From assembly GCA_946811185.2 (NCBI GenBank), contig OX328102.1:12587194-12651193 (forward strand): a stretch of DNA of 64,000 bases, given 5' to 3'. A program made the translations under genes and the position numbers. The DNA is from Hippopus hippopus. Its lineage: Eukaryota > Mollusca > Bivalvia > Cardiida > Cardiidae. Below, one piece after another: positions 11,093 to 24,528 of this stretch. The notes under the pieces are model-generated. The model was given only the letters and a program-made list of their open reading frames with translations. It was not told the origin of the DNA and searched no databases. How positions within the stretch are numbered: position 1 is the stretch's first letter; each line of letters starts with the position of its first letter.

Positions 11093-12384
11093 CTCAACCA
11101 GTTTATTACTAAATTAGATGATTTCCACATAGTCCTTTGCAAGAATAAGAATGGATTTCTTTATCCATTGTCAAGGTTCTAATTCAGTATAAAAGGCAAT
11201 ATAACATGGGGTTCTTACTCCCATACACAGTTCAAACAACTACCATTTGATATGTGATTTTCAAAAACAGTGTGGTTATTCAGTGTCGACCGATTACAGT
11301 GCTGACAGCACTTTGATTGCATCTGGTTGTGAAAAAATTAAGCAACCTTTAAATTTCTGACAACATACATGTACCTGAGTCATAATCCAATGTAAAGCTG
11401 AAATTCAGCAAATTCATCGCCTTTCCAGGGTTCGACACTAATTTTTTTCTTTGGGATCCAGCAGGAATCCCTAACTTTATTATCTGGGTGCCCTCCTGAT
11501 TATCAGGGATCCCTCCGAAGTTACAAAAAAGTAAGTTTTGATTGATCTACTTGATTTTGATATTTCATTTGATTTTTATTGAATAAATTAGATTCATCAG
11601 CATTTTGTATACTTTGTTTTGTAGAATGGCTCGTCATGAGCCAACAGATCATCCTGCTCCTCTGCATCAATAATCTGTTGTACTTTTAAAAAATTTGGAT
11701 GCAAATCACGCAAATCCTGCGAATACGACCCAGACATTTATGGATTTTTTTTGTGTATGTGATACAATAAAAAATGACTAAATACAGATTGGCTATCAGC
11801 AAAGTAGGTATGTATACATGTGAAAAGAAAAGAGATTTAGGCCTGTGTCACAAGAAATTCAGTACTGACAACTGTACAAGTAACTTATAGTGCAATGGCC
11901 ACTTTTCCTACAAAGCGCTCAAAACATCTGCCAGGCATGTAAGACACATATTATAGGATCTGGAAAACAGAAATATGGGTATGAGTGTCCTAAGAGTGTC
12001 ACACTAAATAGGAAAAAACGGGGTCTAAATTGTCAGGGGTCTAAAGTCTCAGTATTTCTCCCACCTCTTATAGGCCAAAATTTATGACAAAAGACGAAAA
12101 GTAACAACTGAGCAGCTGTAGAAATGGTAGAAATACAGTATATCATGTTTTTTAATAGCATGTACATAGTTTTAAGTTACTTCATCAATCCATTGATGAA
12201 GGAGCCTGATGATTGAAAATTCGTCATAAAGTATCCTTTTGAAATCGTTCTTCCAATTTTGCTGACAGGGGCCCTGGCGCTTTGTTTCATAAATGCTTTG
12301 GGTTTCAAGACGCTCTTCGGGTGTATTCTTTCTTTTTTAAGCAGGCTGAGATATGTTCTAAAAATAAGAAAAAATCCGCGCCGC
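11093..12384. other. Intron, nothing recognised
   Basis: AT-rich. A GGGATCC / ATTCCTGCTGGATCCC-like short inverted motif lies at about 11453-11525. No coding or repeat match. Confidence 0.4.
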
Positions 12385-12520
12385 AAAAAACCGAAATCAA
12401 GCGTTCTCCCAATAAGCTTTTCCCAATAAGAACAGTAACGGTAACTCTGCATTGACGATCAGTGGACTATTCGACCCATGACCAGTTCGACACTAAATAA
12501 AATCGGCAAATAGCGATTTT
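12385..12520 (+). repeat. Left inverted repeat flanking the satellite
   Basis: Contains ATCAAGCGTTCTCCCAATAA then GCTTTTCCCAATAAGAAC and GTAACGGTAACTCTGCAT. The reverse complement occurs at 23665-23810, on the other side of the satellite. The strongly matching core is about 60 bp; weaker matches (TGGAC, CCCAT, TTCGAC, AAAATCGGC in the same order) extend it to about 135 bp on the inner side. Confidence 0.8.
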
Positions 12521-12961
12521 GATCACAACTTTGAGAAGGTAAGAATGCTATAATAAGTAAATTTGCCTATAATTTATCTGCTTCTGCACTACCATGCTTT
12601 ACGCAAACTTATTTATTGAAGAGAATGGTTGAATTAATTTAATTGAAGATAGATCTAAGTACTGCAGTAAATCTTATCTTTTAAAAATCTTAGACAGGGA
12701 ACAGAGATAAGAATACCGGTAAATAGGCTCCTTCCTTTGCACTTATGCCCATTGCCATATCGAAATTAGGAAAAATATATGTTGTCGAAAAAAGTATAAA
12801 ACACGAACCTCTGAATACACAATTATTATGTTAATCACATTTCAAATAAATTCTTTCCCTACATTAGGAGCGTGTGACGTTGTCATGACGTCATCTTCAA
12901 GAGATTTAATGTCACAATTATAATAGAGAGGCCCAAGAACTGTTAGCATGATATCGTTATG

Positions 12962-13186
12962 TTAACCTTTTACCACACAATCCCAAGTTTTAAATACCGG
13001 AAGAAAAGAGGCTTTTGAAAACAATGTGTGAAAAGGAGAAAATTCTAGTAACCATAGTTTTCTCCTTTTCACACAATGTTTTCTACTTTTTGAAAATCAA
13101 ATCTCAGCAGTTAATTCATAGTTTCTCCTCTTCAGATGCTTTCAATATGGATGAGTCTAAAATTTTGTTGGGTGATAAAGGGTTGA
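12962..13186 (+). mobile_element. H1 hairpin MITE
   Basis: TTAA 12962-12965, CTTTTACCACACAATCCCAA; palindrome GAAAACAATGTGTGAAAAGG ... CCTTTTCACACAATGTTTTC around 13047; end GATAAAGGGTTGA. Lies between the left inverted repeat and the satellite. Confidence 0.85.
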
Positions 13187-13639
13187 TTTTAATTTTGCAC
13201 CAAAGAAAGAACAAAGAATCTATCATTGTAGGTACTGTCACACCGAAGGTTATTTGCACAATTATGCAGGATACCTACTTTATGTACTGGGCTACAAGGG
13301 TATGTGTCACAATCCCCAAGAATGGGCTCAACCTGAGTCAGTTCATTGTAAATCTGCTAAATTATTGACATGAGGTATTGCCCCATTGATTGTGTTTGTA
13401 ATGAGCATAAATAGGAAGTTCCAGAGGGTTGGTTAAATGCAGGCCTATTAATTGCTACTTGTAGATTAATGTAATACCTTAGAAAGAGAAAACATTGATG
13501 ACTGGAGGCATTGCCCCATCAAACGTAATTCATAATACCTGTCATAATACCTATACTATGAAAATTGGGCATTAAGATAGGTGTCACAAAACACATTGGG
13601 TGGTCCTGGACAGGTTGTTTCAATCAATAAAATAGAAAA

Positions 13640-14160
13640 ACATAAAATTACCTAACTACCCATCTGCCTACCTAACTAAAGACCTATCAAAAGACTAACC
13701 AACTGACAACCTACTTACCTATGAACTCTCAACCGATCTACCAACCTAAAACCTACCTACCAACCTACCTATCTATCAACCGACCAACCTACCTACTGAC
13801 ATACCTACCTACCGACAAACCTACTGACATACCAATCCGACAACATGCCTACCAACCTACCTACCTACCTATGACCTATTGACTGATATACCAACCAACA
13901 ACCTACCTACCTATCAAACGACCAACCTACCTACTAACATACCTATCCAACAACCTACCAACCAACCTACCTTCCTACCAATCTGTCTACTACCTACGGA
14001 CACACCTGCCTGCCTACCTGCCAACTAACTGACCTATAACTCACTTATCTGCCTTCCTGTTTGCTTGCTTTTTGCATGCCTGCCTGCATTCCTAACTACC
14101 TTTGTACATACAGACTGGATTAGACCCATGCTTCCTTCCTACCTGACCACACCACCTGCA
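13640..14160. repeat. Degenerate (ACCT)n microsatellite
   Basis: A long run of imperfect CTAC/ACCT tetranucleotides with GACA-, TGCC- and CAAC-type variants, interrupting the decayed left end of the 180-bp satellite. Decayed satellite sequence is seen on both sides of it. Confidence 0.9.
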
Positions 14161-17149
14161 TGTACCTCATTTTCTAATAAAGGTAATACTGCCTAAGAGG
14201 TAAAAAGACAAAATTATTCCTGTGATAGCTGGTACTGCCCCACTACAGCTTGTTTTTTCCCTGATATGCACTATAGAAATAAAAATTATAGGGTTGGTGT
14301 CACTACCCAAATAAAGGGGCTGAAGAAAGGTTGGGCAATAATTATGTCATGAATACAGGTATTTCTAATTTTGCGTAATACATGATAAAAAAAAAAATCC
14401 TGTGTGGTCTGGTGGGATTGCTCCATTGAAGCTTATTGTATATTATCTCTGATACCCACTGTAAATAATGGCCTAAAGGGTATGTGTGTGACTGCCCAAT
14501 AAATGGGCCTTAAGAGGGATGGTCAATAATAATGTTATATTTGTAATTTTGCCCAGGGAAAAGAAAAACAGAACAAAAAAAAAATCCTGTGTCTGGTGGT
14601 ACTGCCCCACTGAAGCTTCTTGTTTTTATCATCCCTGATATCCACTGTAAATAATGGGCTATAGGGATATGTGTCACAATCCCAATAATTGGGCCCTATA
14701 GGGGCTGGTCAATAATAATGTCATACTTGTAATTATGCCTAAGGGAAAGAATAACAAACAAACAAACAAACAAACAAAAAATCTGTGTCTAGTAGTACTG
14801 CCCCTTTTAAACATATTTTCTTCATTATTCCTAATATCCAATTTAAATAATTGACTGTATGGGTTGGAGTCACAATCCCTGTAAAGGGACTGCAGAGGGG
14901 GTGATTAATGTTTACTTTGAATTTGTAATTTTCCTTTCAGAGAAAGAAACTCAAAAAACAAATCTTGTGTCTGGTGGTACTGCCCCACTGAAGCTCATTG
15001 TTTTTATTATCCCTGATATCCCATGTAAATAATGGGCTACAGGGGTAAGTGTCACAATCCCAATGAATGGGTTCCTGAGGGGTCCTTCAAAATTAGGGTC
15101 ATATTTGTGATTTTTTCTCAGGTATATAAAAACAAATGAAATTCCATGTGTCTGGTGGTACTACCCCACTGAATATTATTGTTTTGATTATCACTAATAT
15201 CTACTGTATATAATAAACTATAGGGTAAGGTGTCACAATCCCTGTAAAGGGGCTCCTGAGGGGTTAGTGAATGATTACATTATACATGTATTTGTAAATT
15301 TTCCTCAGGGATAGAATTCAAAACAAATTCTTGTGTCTGGTGGTACTGCCCCACTTAAGCTTATTGTTTTTTTTTATGCTTGATATCCACTGTAAATAAT
15401 GGGCTACAAGGATAGGTGTCACAATCCCTATAATTGGCCCCTATGGGGTAGGTCAATAATAATGTAATACTTGTCACTTTCTCTCAGGCATAGAATAAAA
15501 AGAAATTTCATGTGTCTGGTTGTACTGCCCCATTGATGCTTATTGTTTTGATCATCCCTAATATCTACTGTATATAATAAGCTTAAGGGGTTAGTGTCAC
15601 AATCTCAATAAAGGGGCTCCAGAGGGGTCAGTAAATGTTTTTATTGAATTTGTAATATTTCCTTCAGAGAAAGAAACTAAAAAAAAAAATGTGTCTGGTG
15701 GTACTGCCCCACTGAAGCTCATTGTTTTTATTATCCCTGACATCCCATGTAAATAATGGGCTACAGGGGTAGGTGTCACAATCCCAATGAATGGGTTCCT
15801 GAGGGGTCTGTCAATAATAGGGCCATATTTGTGATTTTTTTCTCAGGTATATAAAAACAAATGAAATTCCATGTGTCTGGTGGTACTGCCCCACTGAATA
15901 TTATTGTTTTGATTATCACTAATATCTACTGTATATAATACACTATAGGGTAAGGTGTCACAATCCCTGTAAAGGGGCTCCTGAGGGGTTAGTGAATGAT
16001 TACGTTATACATGTATTTGTAAATTTTCCTCAGGGATAGAATTCAAAACAAATTCTTGTGTCTGGTGGTACTGCCCCACTGAAACTCATTGTTTTTATTA
16101 TCCCTGATATCCCATGTAAATAATGGGCTACAGGGGTAGGTGTCACAATCCCAATTTATGGATCCCTGATGGGGTCGTTCAATAATAACATAACATTTGT
16201 TATTTTTGTCTCAAAGATAAAAGAAAATAAGAAAAATCCTGTGTCTGGTGGTAATGCCCCACTCAATCTTATTGTTTTAATTATCCCTGATATTCACTGT
16301 AAACAATGGGTTTTAGGGGTAGGTGCCACAATCCCAATAAAGGGCCTCCAGAGGGGCTGGTCAATAAGTATATCATATTTGTAATTTTGCCTCTGGAATT
16401 GAAAAATAAAAGGAAACAAAAAAAAAAAAAAAATCTTGTGTCTGGTGGTACTGCCCCACTGAAGCTTATTGTTTTCATTATCCCTGATAACCACTGTAAA
16501 TAATGGGCTATAGGCTTAGGTGTCACAATCCCGATAAAAGGGCTCCAGAGGGGTCTGTCAATACTTATGGCATACTTGTAATTTTGGCTCAGGGATGGAA
16601 AACCGAAACAAAAACAAAATTCTTGTTTCTTGCGGTACTGCCCCATTGAAGCCTGTTTTTGTTATCACTTATATCAACTAAAAATAATAGGCTATAGTGA
16701 CAGGTGTCACAATCCCAATCAAAGGACCTGACAGGGGTTAGTCAATAACTATGCGGTATTTGTAATTTTGCCTCTAGAATAGAACAATAAAAGATATTCC
16801 TGTGTCTGGTGGTACTGCCCCACTCAGTCTTATTGCTGTTGTTATCCCTGATATCCACGGTAAATGATAGGGTATAAGGGTAGGTCTCACAATATCAATG
16901 AAGGGGCCCTAGAGGGGCTGGTCAATAAGTACATTAAATTTGTAATTTGCCTCAGGATTAGAAAAACCAAACAAAAAAATATTGTGTGTTGTGGTAGTGC
17001 CCCACTAAAGCTTATCATTTTAATTATCCCTGATATGCACTATAAGAAAAAAAGCTGTATGGGTAGGTCTCTCAATCCCTTGAAAAGGGCTGCAGAGAGT
17101 TCGGTCAATAATTATGTTTTATTTGTGATTTTACCATAGGGATAGAAAG

Positions 17150-20100
17150 AGAAAAAAAATTCTTGGGTCTTGTGGTACTGCCCCACTAAAGCTTGTTGTT
17201 TTTGTTATCCCTAATATCAACTGTACATAATGGGCTACAGGGATAGGTGTCACAATCCCAATAAATGGGCCCCAGAGGGGTCACTCAATAAGAACATCAA
17301 AATTGTTCTTTTGTGTCAAGCATAAAAAGATAGCAGAAAAATCCTGTGCCTGGTGGTACTGCCCCACTCAGTCTTATTTGTTTTGTTATCCCAGATATCC
17401 ACTGTAAATAATGGGGTATAGGGGTAGGTGTCACAATCCCAATGAAGGGGCCCTAGAGGGGCTGGTCAATAAGTACGTAAAATTTGTAATTTTGCCTCAG
17501 GAAAAACAAAAATAAAAAATGTCTCTGGTGGTACTGCCCCAATGAGTCTTATAATTCTTATAATCCTTGATATGCACTGTAAATAAAAAGCTGTATGGGT
17601 AGGTGTCACAATCCATTAAAAGGGGCTGCAGAGGGATTGGTCAATAATGACGTTTTCTTTGTGATTTTACCACAGGAATAAAAAGAGAAGAATAAATTTT
17701 TGGGTCTGGTGGTACTGCCCCACTGAAGCTTATTGTTTTTATTATTCCCAGTATCCCCTGTACATAATGCACTACTAGGGTAGGTGTCACAGTCCCAGTA
17801 AATGGGCCCCAGAGGGGTCACTCAATAATACCATCAAATTTTTGTATTTTTTTTCTGAAGGATAAAAGAAATTTAAGAATAATCCTGTGTCTTGCGGTAC
17901 TGCCCCACTCAATGTTATTGCTTTTATTATCCCTGATACCCACTGTAAATAATGGGATATAGGGGTAGGTGTCACAATCCCATTGAAGGTGCCCTAGAGG
18001 GGCCCCTTCAATAAGAATATTAAATTTGTAATTTTGCCTCAGGAAAAAACAAAAAACAAAAACAGAAAAAATCTTGTGTCTAGTGGAACTGCCCCAGTGA
18101 AGCCTATTATATTTATTATCCTTGATATGCACTGTAAATAAAAAACTATACGCGTAGGTGTCACAATCCCTTAAAAGGGGCTGCAGAGGGGTCGGTCAAT
18201 AATTATGTTTTTTTGTGATTTTACCACAAGGATAAAAAGAGAAAAAAAATTTCTTGGGTCTTGTGGTACTGCCCCACTAAAGCTTATTGTTTATATTATC
18301 CCCAATATCCACTGTACATAATGCACTACTGGGGTAGGTGTCACAATCCCAAATAATGGTCACTAGAGGGGTCACTCAATAATACCATCAAATTTGGTAT
18401 TTTTGTCTGAAGGATAAAAGAAATTTAAGAAAAATCCTGTGTCTGGTGGTACTGCCCCACTCAATCTTATTGCTTTTATTATCCCTGATATCCACTGTAA
18501 ATAATAGGGTATAGGAGTAGGTGTCACAATCCCATTGAAGGGGCCCTAGAGGGGCTGGTCAATAAGAACATTAAATTAAAATTTTGCCTCAGGAAAAAAA
18601 TAAAAATCTTGTGTCTAGTGGTACTACCCCAATGAGGCTTATAATTTTTATTATCCTTGATATGCACTGTTAAAAAAAAAGCTGTATGGGTAGGTGTCAC
18701 AATCCCTTAAAAGGGGCTGCAGAGGGGTCGATCAATAATTACGTTTTCTATGTGATTTTACCGCAGGAATGAAAAGAGAAGAATAAATTTTTGGGTCTGG
18801 TGGTACTGCCCTACTGAAGCTTATTGTTTTTATCATCCCCAATATCCCCTGTACATAATGCACTACTGGTGTAGGTGTCACAATCCCAATAAATGGGCCC
18901 CAGAGGGGTCACTCAATAATACCATCAAATTTTTGTATTTTTTTCTGAGAGATAAAAAAAATTTAAGAAAAATCCTGTGTCTGGTGGTACTGCCCCACTC
19001 AATCTTATTGCTTTTATTATCCCTGATATCCACTGTAAATAATGGGGTATAGGGGTAGGTGTCACAATCCCATTGAAGGGGCCCTAGAGGGGCTGGTCAA
19101 TAAGTACGTAAAATTTGTAATTTTGCATCAGCAAAATCATAAAAAAGATGTCTCTGGTGGTACTGCCCCAATGAGGCTTATAATTTTTATTATCCTTAAT
19201 ATGCACTGTAAAAAAAAAGCTGTATGGGTAGGTGTCACAATCCCTTAAAAGGGGCTACAGAGGGGTTGGTCAATAATGACGTTTTCTTTGTGATTTTACC
19301 ACAGGAATGAAAAGAGAAGAATAAATTTTTGGGTCTGGTGGTACTGCCCCACTGAAGCTTATTGTTTTTATTATTCCCAATATCCCCTGTACATAATGCA
19401 CTACTAAGGTAGGTGTCACAATCCGAATAAATGGGCCCCAGAGGGGCCACTCAATAATACAATCAAATGTGTTTTTTTTTTTTTTTTTTTCTGAAAGATA
19501 ACAGAAATTTAAGAAAATTCCTGTGTCTGGTGGTACTGCCCCATTCAATCTTATTGCTTTTGTTATCCCTGATATCCACTGTAAATAATGGGGTATAGGA
19601 GTAGGTGTCACAATCCCAATGAAGGGGCCCTAGAGGGGCTAGTCAATAAGTACGTTAAATTTGTAATGTTGCCTCAGGAAAGGAAAAACAAAAGAAAAAA
19701 AAAACCTGTGTCTGGTGGTACTGCCCCACTCAATCTTATTGGCTTTGTTATCCCTGATATCCCCTCTAATTAATGGGGTATAGAAGTAGGTGTCACAATC
19801 CCAATAAAGGGGCCCTTGAGGGGCTGGTCATTAAGTATGTAAAATTTGTAATTTTGCCTCAGGAATAGAAAAAGTAAACAAAAAATTTCTTGTGTCTGGT
19901 AGTACTGCCCCATTGAAGCTTATTATATTTCTTATCCCTGATATACAATGAAAATTAAAAACTGTATGGATAGGTGTCACAATCCCTTCAAAGGGGCTTC
20001 AGAAGGGTCGGTCAATAATTATGTTTTATTTGTGATTTTACCACAGGGATTGAAAGAGAAGAAAAAAAATATTGTGTCTGGTGGTACTGCCCCACTGAAG

Positions 20101-22490
20101 CTTATTGTTTTTATTATCCCCAATATCTACGGTTCATAATGGACTACAGGGGTAGGTGTCACAATCCCAATAAATGGGCCAAAGAGGGGTCAGTCAATAA
20201 TAACATCAAATTTGTTATTTTTGTCTAGAGTATAAAAAGATCTAAGAAAAATCCTGTGTCTGGTGGTACTGCCCCACTCAATCTCATTGCTTTTGTTATC
20301 CCTGATATCCACTGTAAATAATGGGGTATGGGAGTAGGTGTCACAATCCCAATGAAGGGGCCCTAGAGGGGCTGGTCAATAAGTACGTTAAATTTGTAAT
20401 GTTGCCTCGGGAATGGAAAAACAAAAGAAAAAAAAATCCTGTGTCTGGTGGTACTGCCCTACTCAATCTTATTGCTTTTGTTATCCCTGATACCTCCTCT
20501 AACTAATAGGGTATAGGAGTAGGTGTCACAATCCCAATAAAGGGGCCCTTGAGGGGCTGGTCATTAAGTACGTAAAACTTGTAATTTTGCCTCAGGAATA
20601 GAAAAACAAAAGAAAAAATTTCTTGTGTCTGGTAGTACTGCCCCACTGATGTTTATTATATTTTATATCCCTGATATACACTGAAAATTAAAAACTCTAT
20701 GGGTAGGTGTCACAATCCCTTAAAAGGGACTTCAGAGGGGTCGGTCAATAATTATGTTTTATTAGTGATTTTACCACAGGGATTGAAAGAGAAGAAAAAA
20801 AAATATTGTGTCTGGTGGTACTGCCCCACTGAAGCTTATTGTTTTTATTATCCCCAATATCCAATGTACATAATGGACTACAGGGGTAGGTGTCACAATC
20901 CCAATAAATGGGCCAAAGAGGGGTCAGTCAATAATAACATCAAATTAGTTATTTTTGTCTAGAGTGTAAAAAGATATAAGAAAAATCCTGTGTCTGGTGG
21001 TACTGCCCCACACAATCTTATTGCTTTTGTTATCCCTGATATCCACTGTAAATAATGGGGTATAGGAGTAGGTGTCACAATCCCAATGAAGGGGCCCTAG
21101 AGGGCCTGGTCAATAAGTACATTAAATTTGTATTGTTGCCTCAGGAATGGAAAAACAAAAGAAAAAAAAAATCCTGTGTCTGGTGGTACTGCCCCACTGA
21201 AGCTTATTATATTTTTTATCCCTGATATACACTGTAAATAAAAAAAAACTGTAAGGGTAGGTGTCACAATCCCTTAAAAGGGGCTTCAGAGGGGTCGGTC
21301 AATAATTACGTTTTATTTGTGATTTTACCACAGGGATTGAAAGAGAAGAAAAAAATATTGTGTCTGATGGTAGTGCCCCACTGAAGCTTAATGTTTTTAT
21401 TATCCCCAATATCCACTGTACATAATGGACTTAAGGGGAGGGTGTCACAATCCCAATAAATGGGCCAAAGAGGGGTCAGTCAATAATAACATCAAATTTC
21501 TAATTTTTGTCTCAAGGATAAAAAGATCTAGAAAAATCCTGTGTCTGGTGGTACTGCCCCACTCAATCTTATTGCTTTTGTTATCCCTGATATCCACTGT
21601 AAATGATGGGGTATAGGAGTAGGTGTCACAATCCCAATAAAAGGGGCCCTTTAGGGGCTGGTCAATAAGTACATTTAATTTGTTATCTTGCCTCAGGAAT
21701 AGAAAAACAAATGAAAAAAATTCTTGTGTCTGGTGGTACTGCCCCACTGAAGCTTATTATATTTCTTATCCCTGATATACACTATAAATGAAAAGCTGCA
21801 TGGGTAGGTGTCACAATCCCTTACAAGGGGCTTCAGAGGGGTCGGTCAATAATTACGTTTTATTTGTGACTTTACCACAGGGATAAAAAGAGAAGAAAAA
21901 AATATTGTGTCTGGTTGTACTGCCCCACTGAAGCTTATTGTTTTTATTATCCCCAATATCCACTGTACATAATGGACTACAGGGGTAGGTGTCACAGTCC
22001 CAATAAATGGGCCAAAGAGGGGTCAGTCAATAATAACATCAAATTTGTTATTTTTGTCTCAAGGATAAAAAGATCTAAGAAAAATCTTGTCTGGTGGTAC
22101 TGCCCCACTCAATCTTATTGCTTTTGTTATCCTTGATATCCCCTCTAATTAATGGGGTATAGGAGTAGGTGTCACAATCCCAATGAAGGGGCCCTAGAAG
22201 GGCTGGTCAATAAGTACATTAAATTTGTCATCTTGCCTCAGGAATGGAAAAACAAAAGAAAAAAAAAATCCTGTGTCTGGGGGTACTGCCCCACTGAAGC
22301 TTATTATATTTCTTATCCCTGATATACACTGTAAATAAAAAACTGTGTGGATAGGTGTCACAATCCCTTAAAAGGGGCTTCAGAGGGGTCGGTCAATATT
22401 TACGTTTTATTTGTGATTTTACCACAGGGATTGAAAGAAAAGAAAAAAATATTGTGTCTGGTGGTACTGCCCCACTGAAGCTTATTGTTT
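17150..22490. repeat. Higher-order repeat core of the satellite
   Basis: Three monomer types alternate. Type A has TGTACATAATG and a GGGGTCACTC or GGGGTCAGTC segment; type B has a CTCAATCTTATTG start and GGGGCCCTAGAGGGG; type C has a TATGCACTG or TATACACTG segment, CTGTATGGGTAGG and CCCTTAAAAGGGGCT. The type-A mark recurs at about 17222, 17759, 18313, 18850, 19388, 20131, 20865, 21418 and 21964. The spacings are 537, 554, 537, 538, 743, 734, 553 and 546: four trimers, two tetramers carrying an extra B-like unit, then two trimers. Confidence 0.85.
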
Positions 22491-23510
22491 TTTACTTTCC
22501 CTGATATTCAGTGTAAATCATAAGCTATATGGTAATGTGTCATAATCCTAATGAAGGGGCCCTAGAGTGGTCGGTCAATGATTACCTTATACATGTATTA
22601 GTAATTTTTCCTCATCGACATAAAAACATAACAAATTCTAGTGCCTGGTGGTACTGCCCCACTGAAGCTTATTGTTTTTATTATCCCTAATATCAACTGT
22701 ACACAATGGGCTACAGGGGTAGGTGTCACAATCCAAAAGAACGGACCCTAGAGGGGTTGGTCAATAATTACGTTAAATATGTAAATATTCCTTTCAGGGC
22801 AAAAAAAAAAAAAAAAAATTGTACCTGTTGGTACTTCCCCACTGAGTCTTATTGTTTTTATTATCCCTGGTAACCACTGTAAATAATAGACTGTAGGCTA
22901 AGGTGTCACAATCCCAATAAAGGGGCTCCAGAGGGTCGTTCAATTATAATGTCATATTTGTCATGTTGTATGGGGAAAGAAAAATAAAGCAATAGAAAAC
23001 AAAATTTCTTGTGTCTCAAGGTACTGCCCAACTGAAGCTTATTGTTTTGATTAACTATGCAACAATTTGTCAAGTGGTAATGCCTCACTTAACTTTATTC
23101 TAATACTTAACCATGCAAACTACAGTTAATATTGGGCTATAAGGGTAGATGTCAGTACTCCTCTGAAAAAGTCCTACCGGAGATTGTTTTATGCCAATCT
23201 ATGTATTTTAATATTGCATCACTGACAGTAAGAAAAAGTGATTTTCCAGTGACAGGCGGTATTGTGAATTTTGGGCTATTATGGTAAGCGATATAATCCG
23301 CATATAGGAGCCTTAGAGGGTCAGTTCAATTATTTGTAATGTTGCATCACAGATAGAAATAATAATAGTAATAATAAACATACCTATGACAGAAGGTTTT
23401 GTCCCTCTGAAGCTTCTAGGCAGAGTTAAATACGATAACTACTGCAAAATTTGCACTTTATGGGTAGTTATGGGCGATATGGGTAAGTGTCGTAATACCT
23501 ATGTATTCCC

Positions 23511-24330
23511 CCCCCCTCTACCCGGACACACAGTTTCAGACTAAATTAAACAAAATAATCCTAGATTTTGTGTTTAACTGCGGGCTTACAACCTTAGCGT
23601 ACAGCTTGACAAATAATATGCAGAAATAGTAATCATACCATTGTTTTCATGAAATTGTATGCCGAAAGCAGTACGCGCCGATTTTGTTGTGGGTCGAAAT
23701 GAGTATGGGCCGATTTGTCCAGTTACAGTCCATGCAGAGTTACCGTTATTGTTCTTATTGGGAAAAGCTTATTGGGAGAACGCTTGATTTTATCCCGCAA
23801 AAACTCAAGACAATTATCGGCCAAAACCGTAACAACTAGACGCTCGACAAAGTAATTTGATTTTAAAGAGCGTCTCAATGACTTAGTAGGTTACAAGACG
23901 TTGCGATTGTCATACAAGCTGCATTTATTTTTAGACTGGTTTTTCCGAAGATCGTTCAAGGGCACGGTGTGTAAAGGAGGTTTCTCGTTAAGCTTGCATT
24001 TGTTATAAGACGTCTTAAAAATTCAAGGATCCTAATGGAATCTAAACGAATATAAAGAAACCAGGCGGTTTAAAAAAAAAAAAAACCCAACCTCGCATCG
24101 ACAGCAAAACTAACCGATCCAAACGGGATTTTAAGCGATGATTTCGATCGCCAATCGGCTTATTTTGACAACACTGTATTATGACACCTGCTTTGATATT
24201 TTGGCCTTTACTGGGCTTTTATTGCACAGGCTGAAAATGTCCGTTTGGTTTATTCAGCACTTCAAGGGTTTAAAACATTGACATACAGACACAGTTTTAT
24301 GTTGTCTTCTCTTCCTGTTCTCTTACAGTT
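23511..24330. other. Intron right of the satellite
   Basis: Apart from the inverted repeat at 23665-23810, nothing is recognised; contains poly-A at about 24073-24086. Confidence 0.4.
23665..23810 (-). repeat. Right inverted repeat flanking the satellite
   Basis: Mirror copy of 12385-12520: GGGTCGAAATGAGTATGGGC, then ATGCAGAGTTACCGTTATTG, TTCTTATTGGGAAAAGC and TTATTGGGAGAACGCTTGAT. Together the pair brackets about 11.1 kb including the whole satellite. Confidence 0.8.
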
Positions 24331-24528
24331 TTAACCCTTGACCACACAATCCTGAGTTTTAATGACTCTGAACAAGAAGGGTTTTGAAAACATTGTGGGA
24401 GAAAATGCTGTTTCTCACAATGTTTTCTACCCTTTCTGAGACATATCATTTGTGCCAAAAAGAATTTGTTGTCTAAAAATGCTTTCAATTAGCCAAATCT
24501 AAAATTCTGCCGTTTGGTGAAAAGTTAA
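24331..24528 (+). mobile_element. H1 hairpin MITE
   Basis: TTAA at 24331-24334 and 24525-24528, CCCTTGACCACACAATCCTG, and a shortened hairpin: AAAACATTGTGGGAGAAAATGC / TTTCTCACAATGTTTTC. Confidence 0.8.

Larger units (their letters stand above)
13200..23510. repeat. 180-bp satellite array (about 50 units)
   Basis: Tandem units of about 179-186 bp fill this stretch of APEH intron c/d. Landmarks in each unit are TGTCTGGTGGTACTGCCCCA, a HindIII site in GAAGCTTATTG, a TATCCACTGTA segment, GGTAGGTGTCACAATCCC, and GGGGC..GGTCAATAA before an A-rich tail. Spacings checked at 14971, 15152, 15337, 15516 and 15695 are 181, 185, 179 and 179. Units at both ends (13200-14250 and 23040-23510) are strongly decayed. 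Open frames of 60-120 codons on both strands are by-products of the repeat, not genes. Confidence 0.95.

Noticed and set aside
12177..12452. Open frame overlapping the left inverted repeat
   Set aside because: It crosses the repeat arm, has no domain, and the right-hand arm does not preserve the frame.
16281..22136. Dozens of open frames of 60-120 codons on both strands across the satellite, with recurring peptides such as GRCHNPNEGALEGLVNKYVKFV-like words
   Set aside because: They follow the 180-bp unit, occur on both strands, start and stop at different places in each unit, and have no splice or domain support. They reflect repeat sequence, not a protein family.
13200..23510. CRISPR-like array
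   Set aside because: Units are about 180 bp with continuous similarity and no unique spacers; the genome is clearly eukaryotic.
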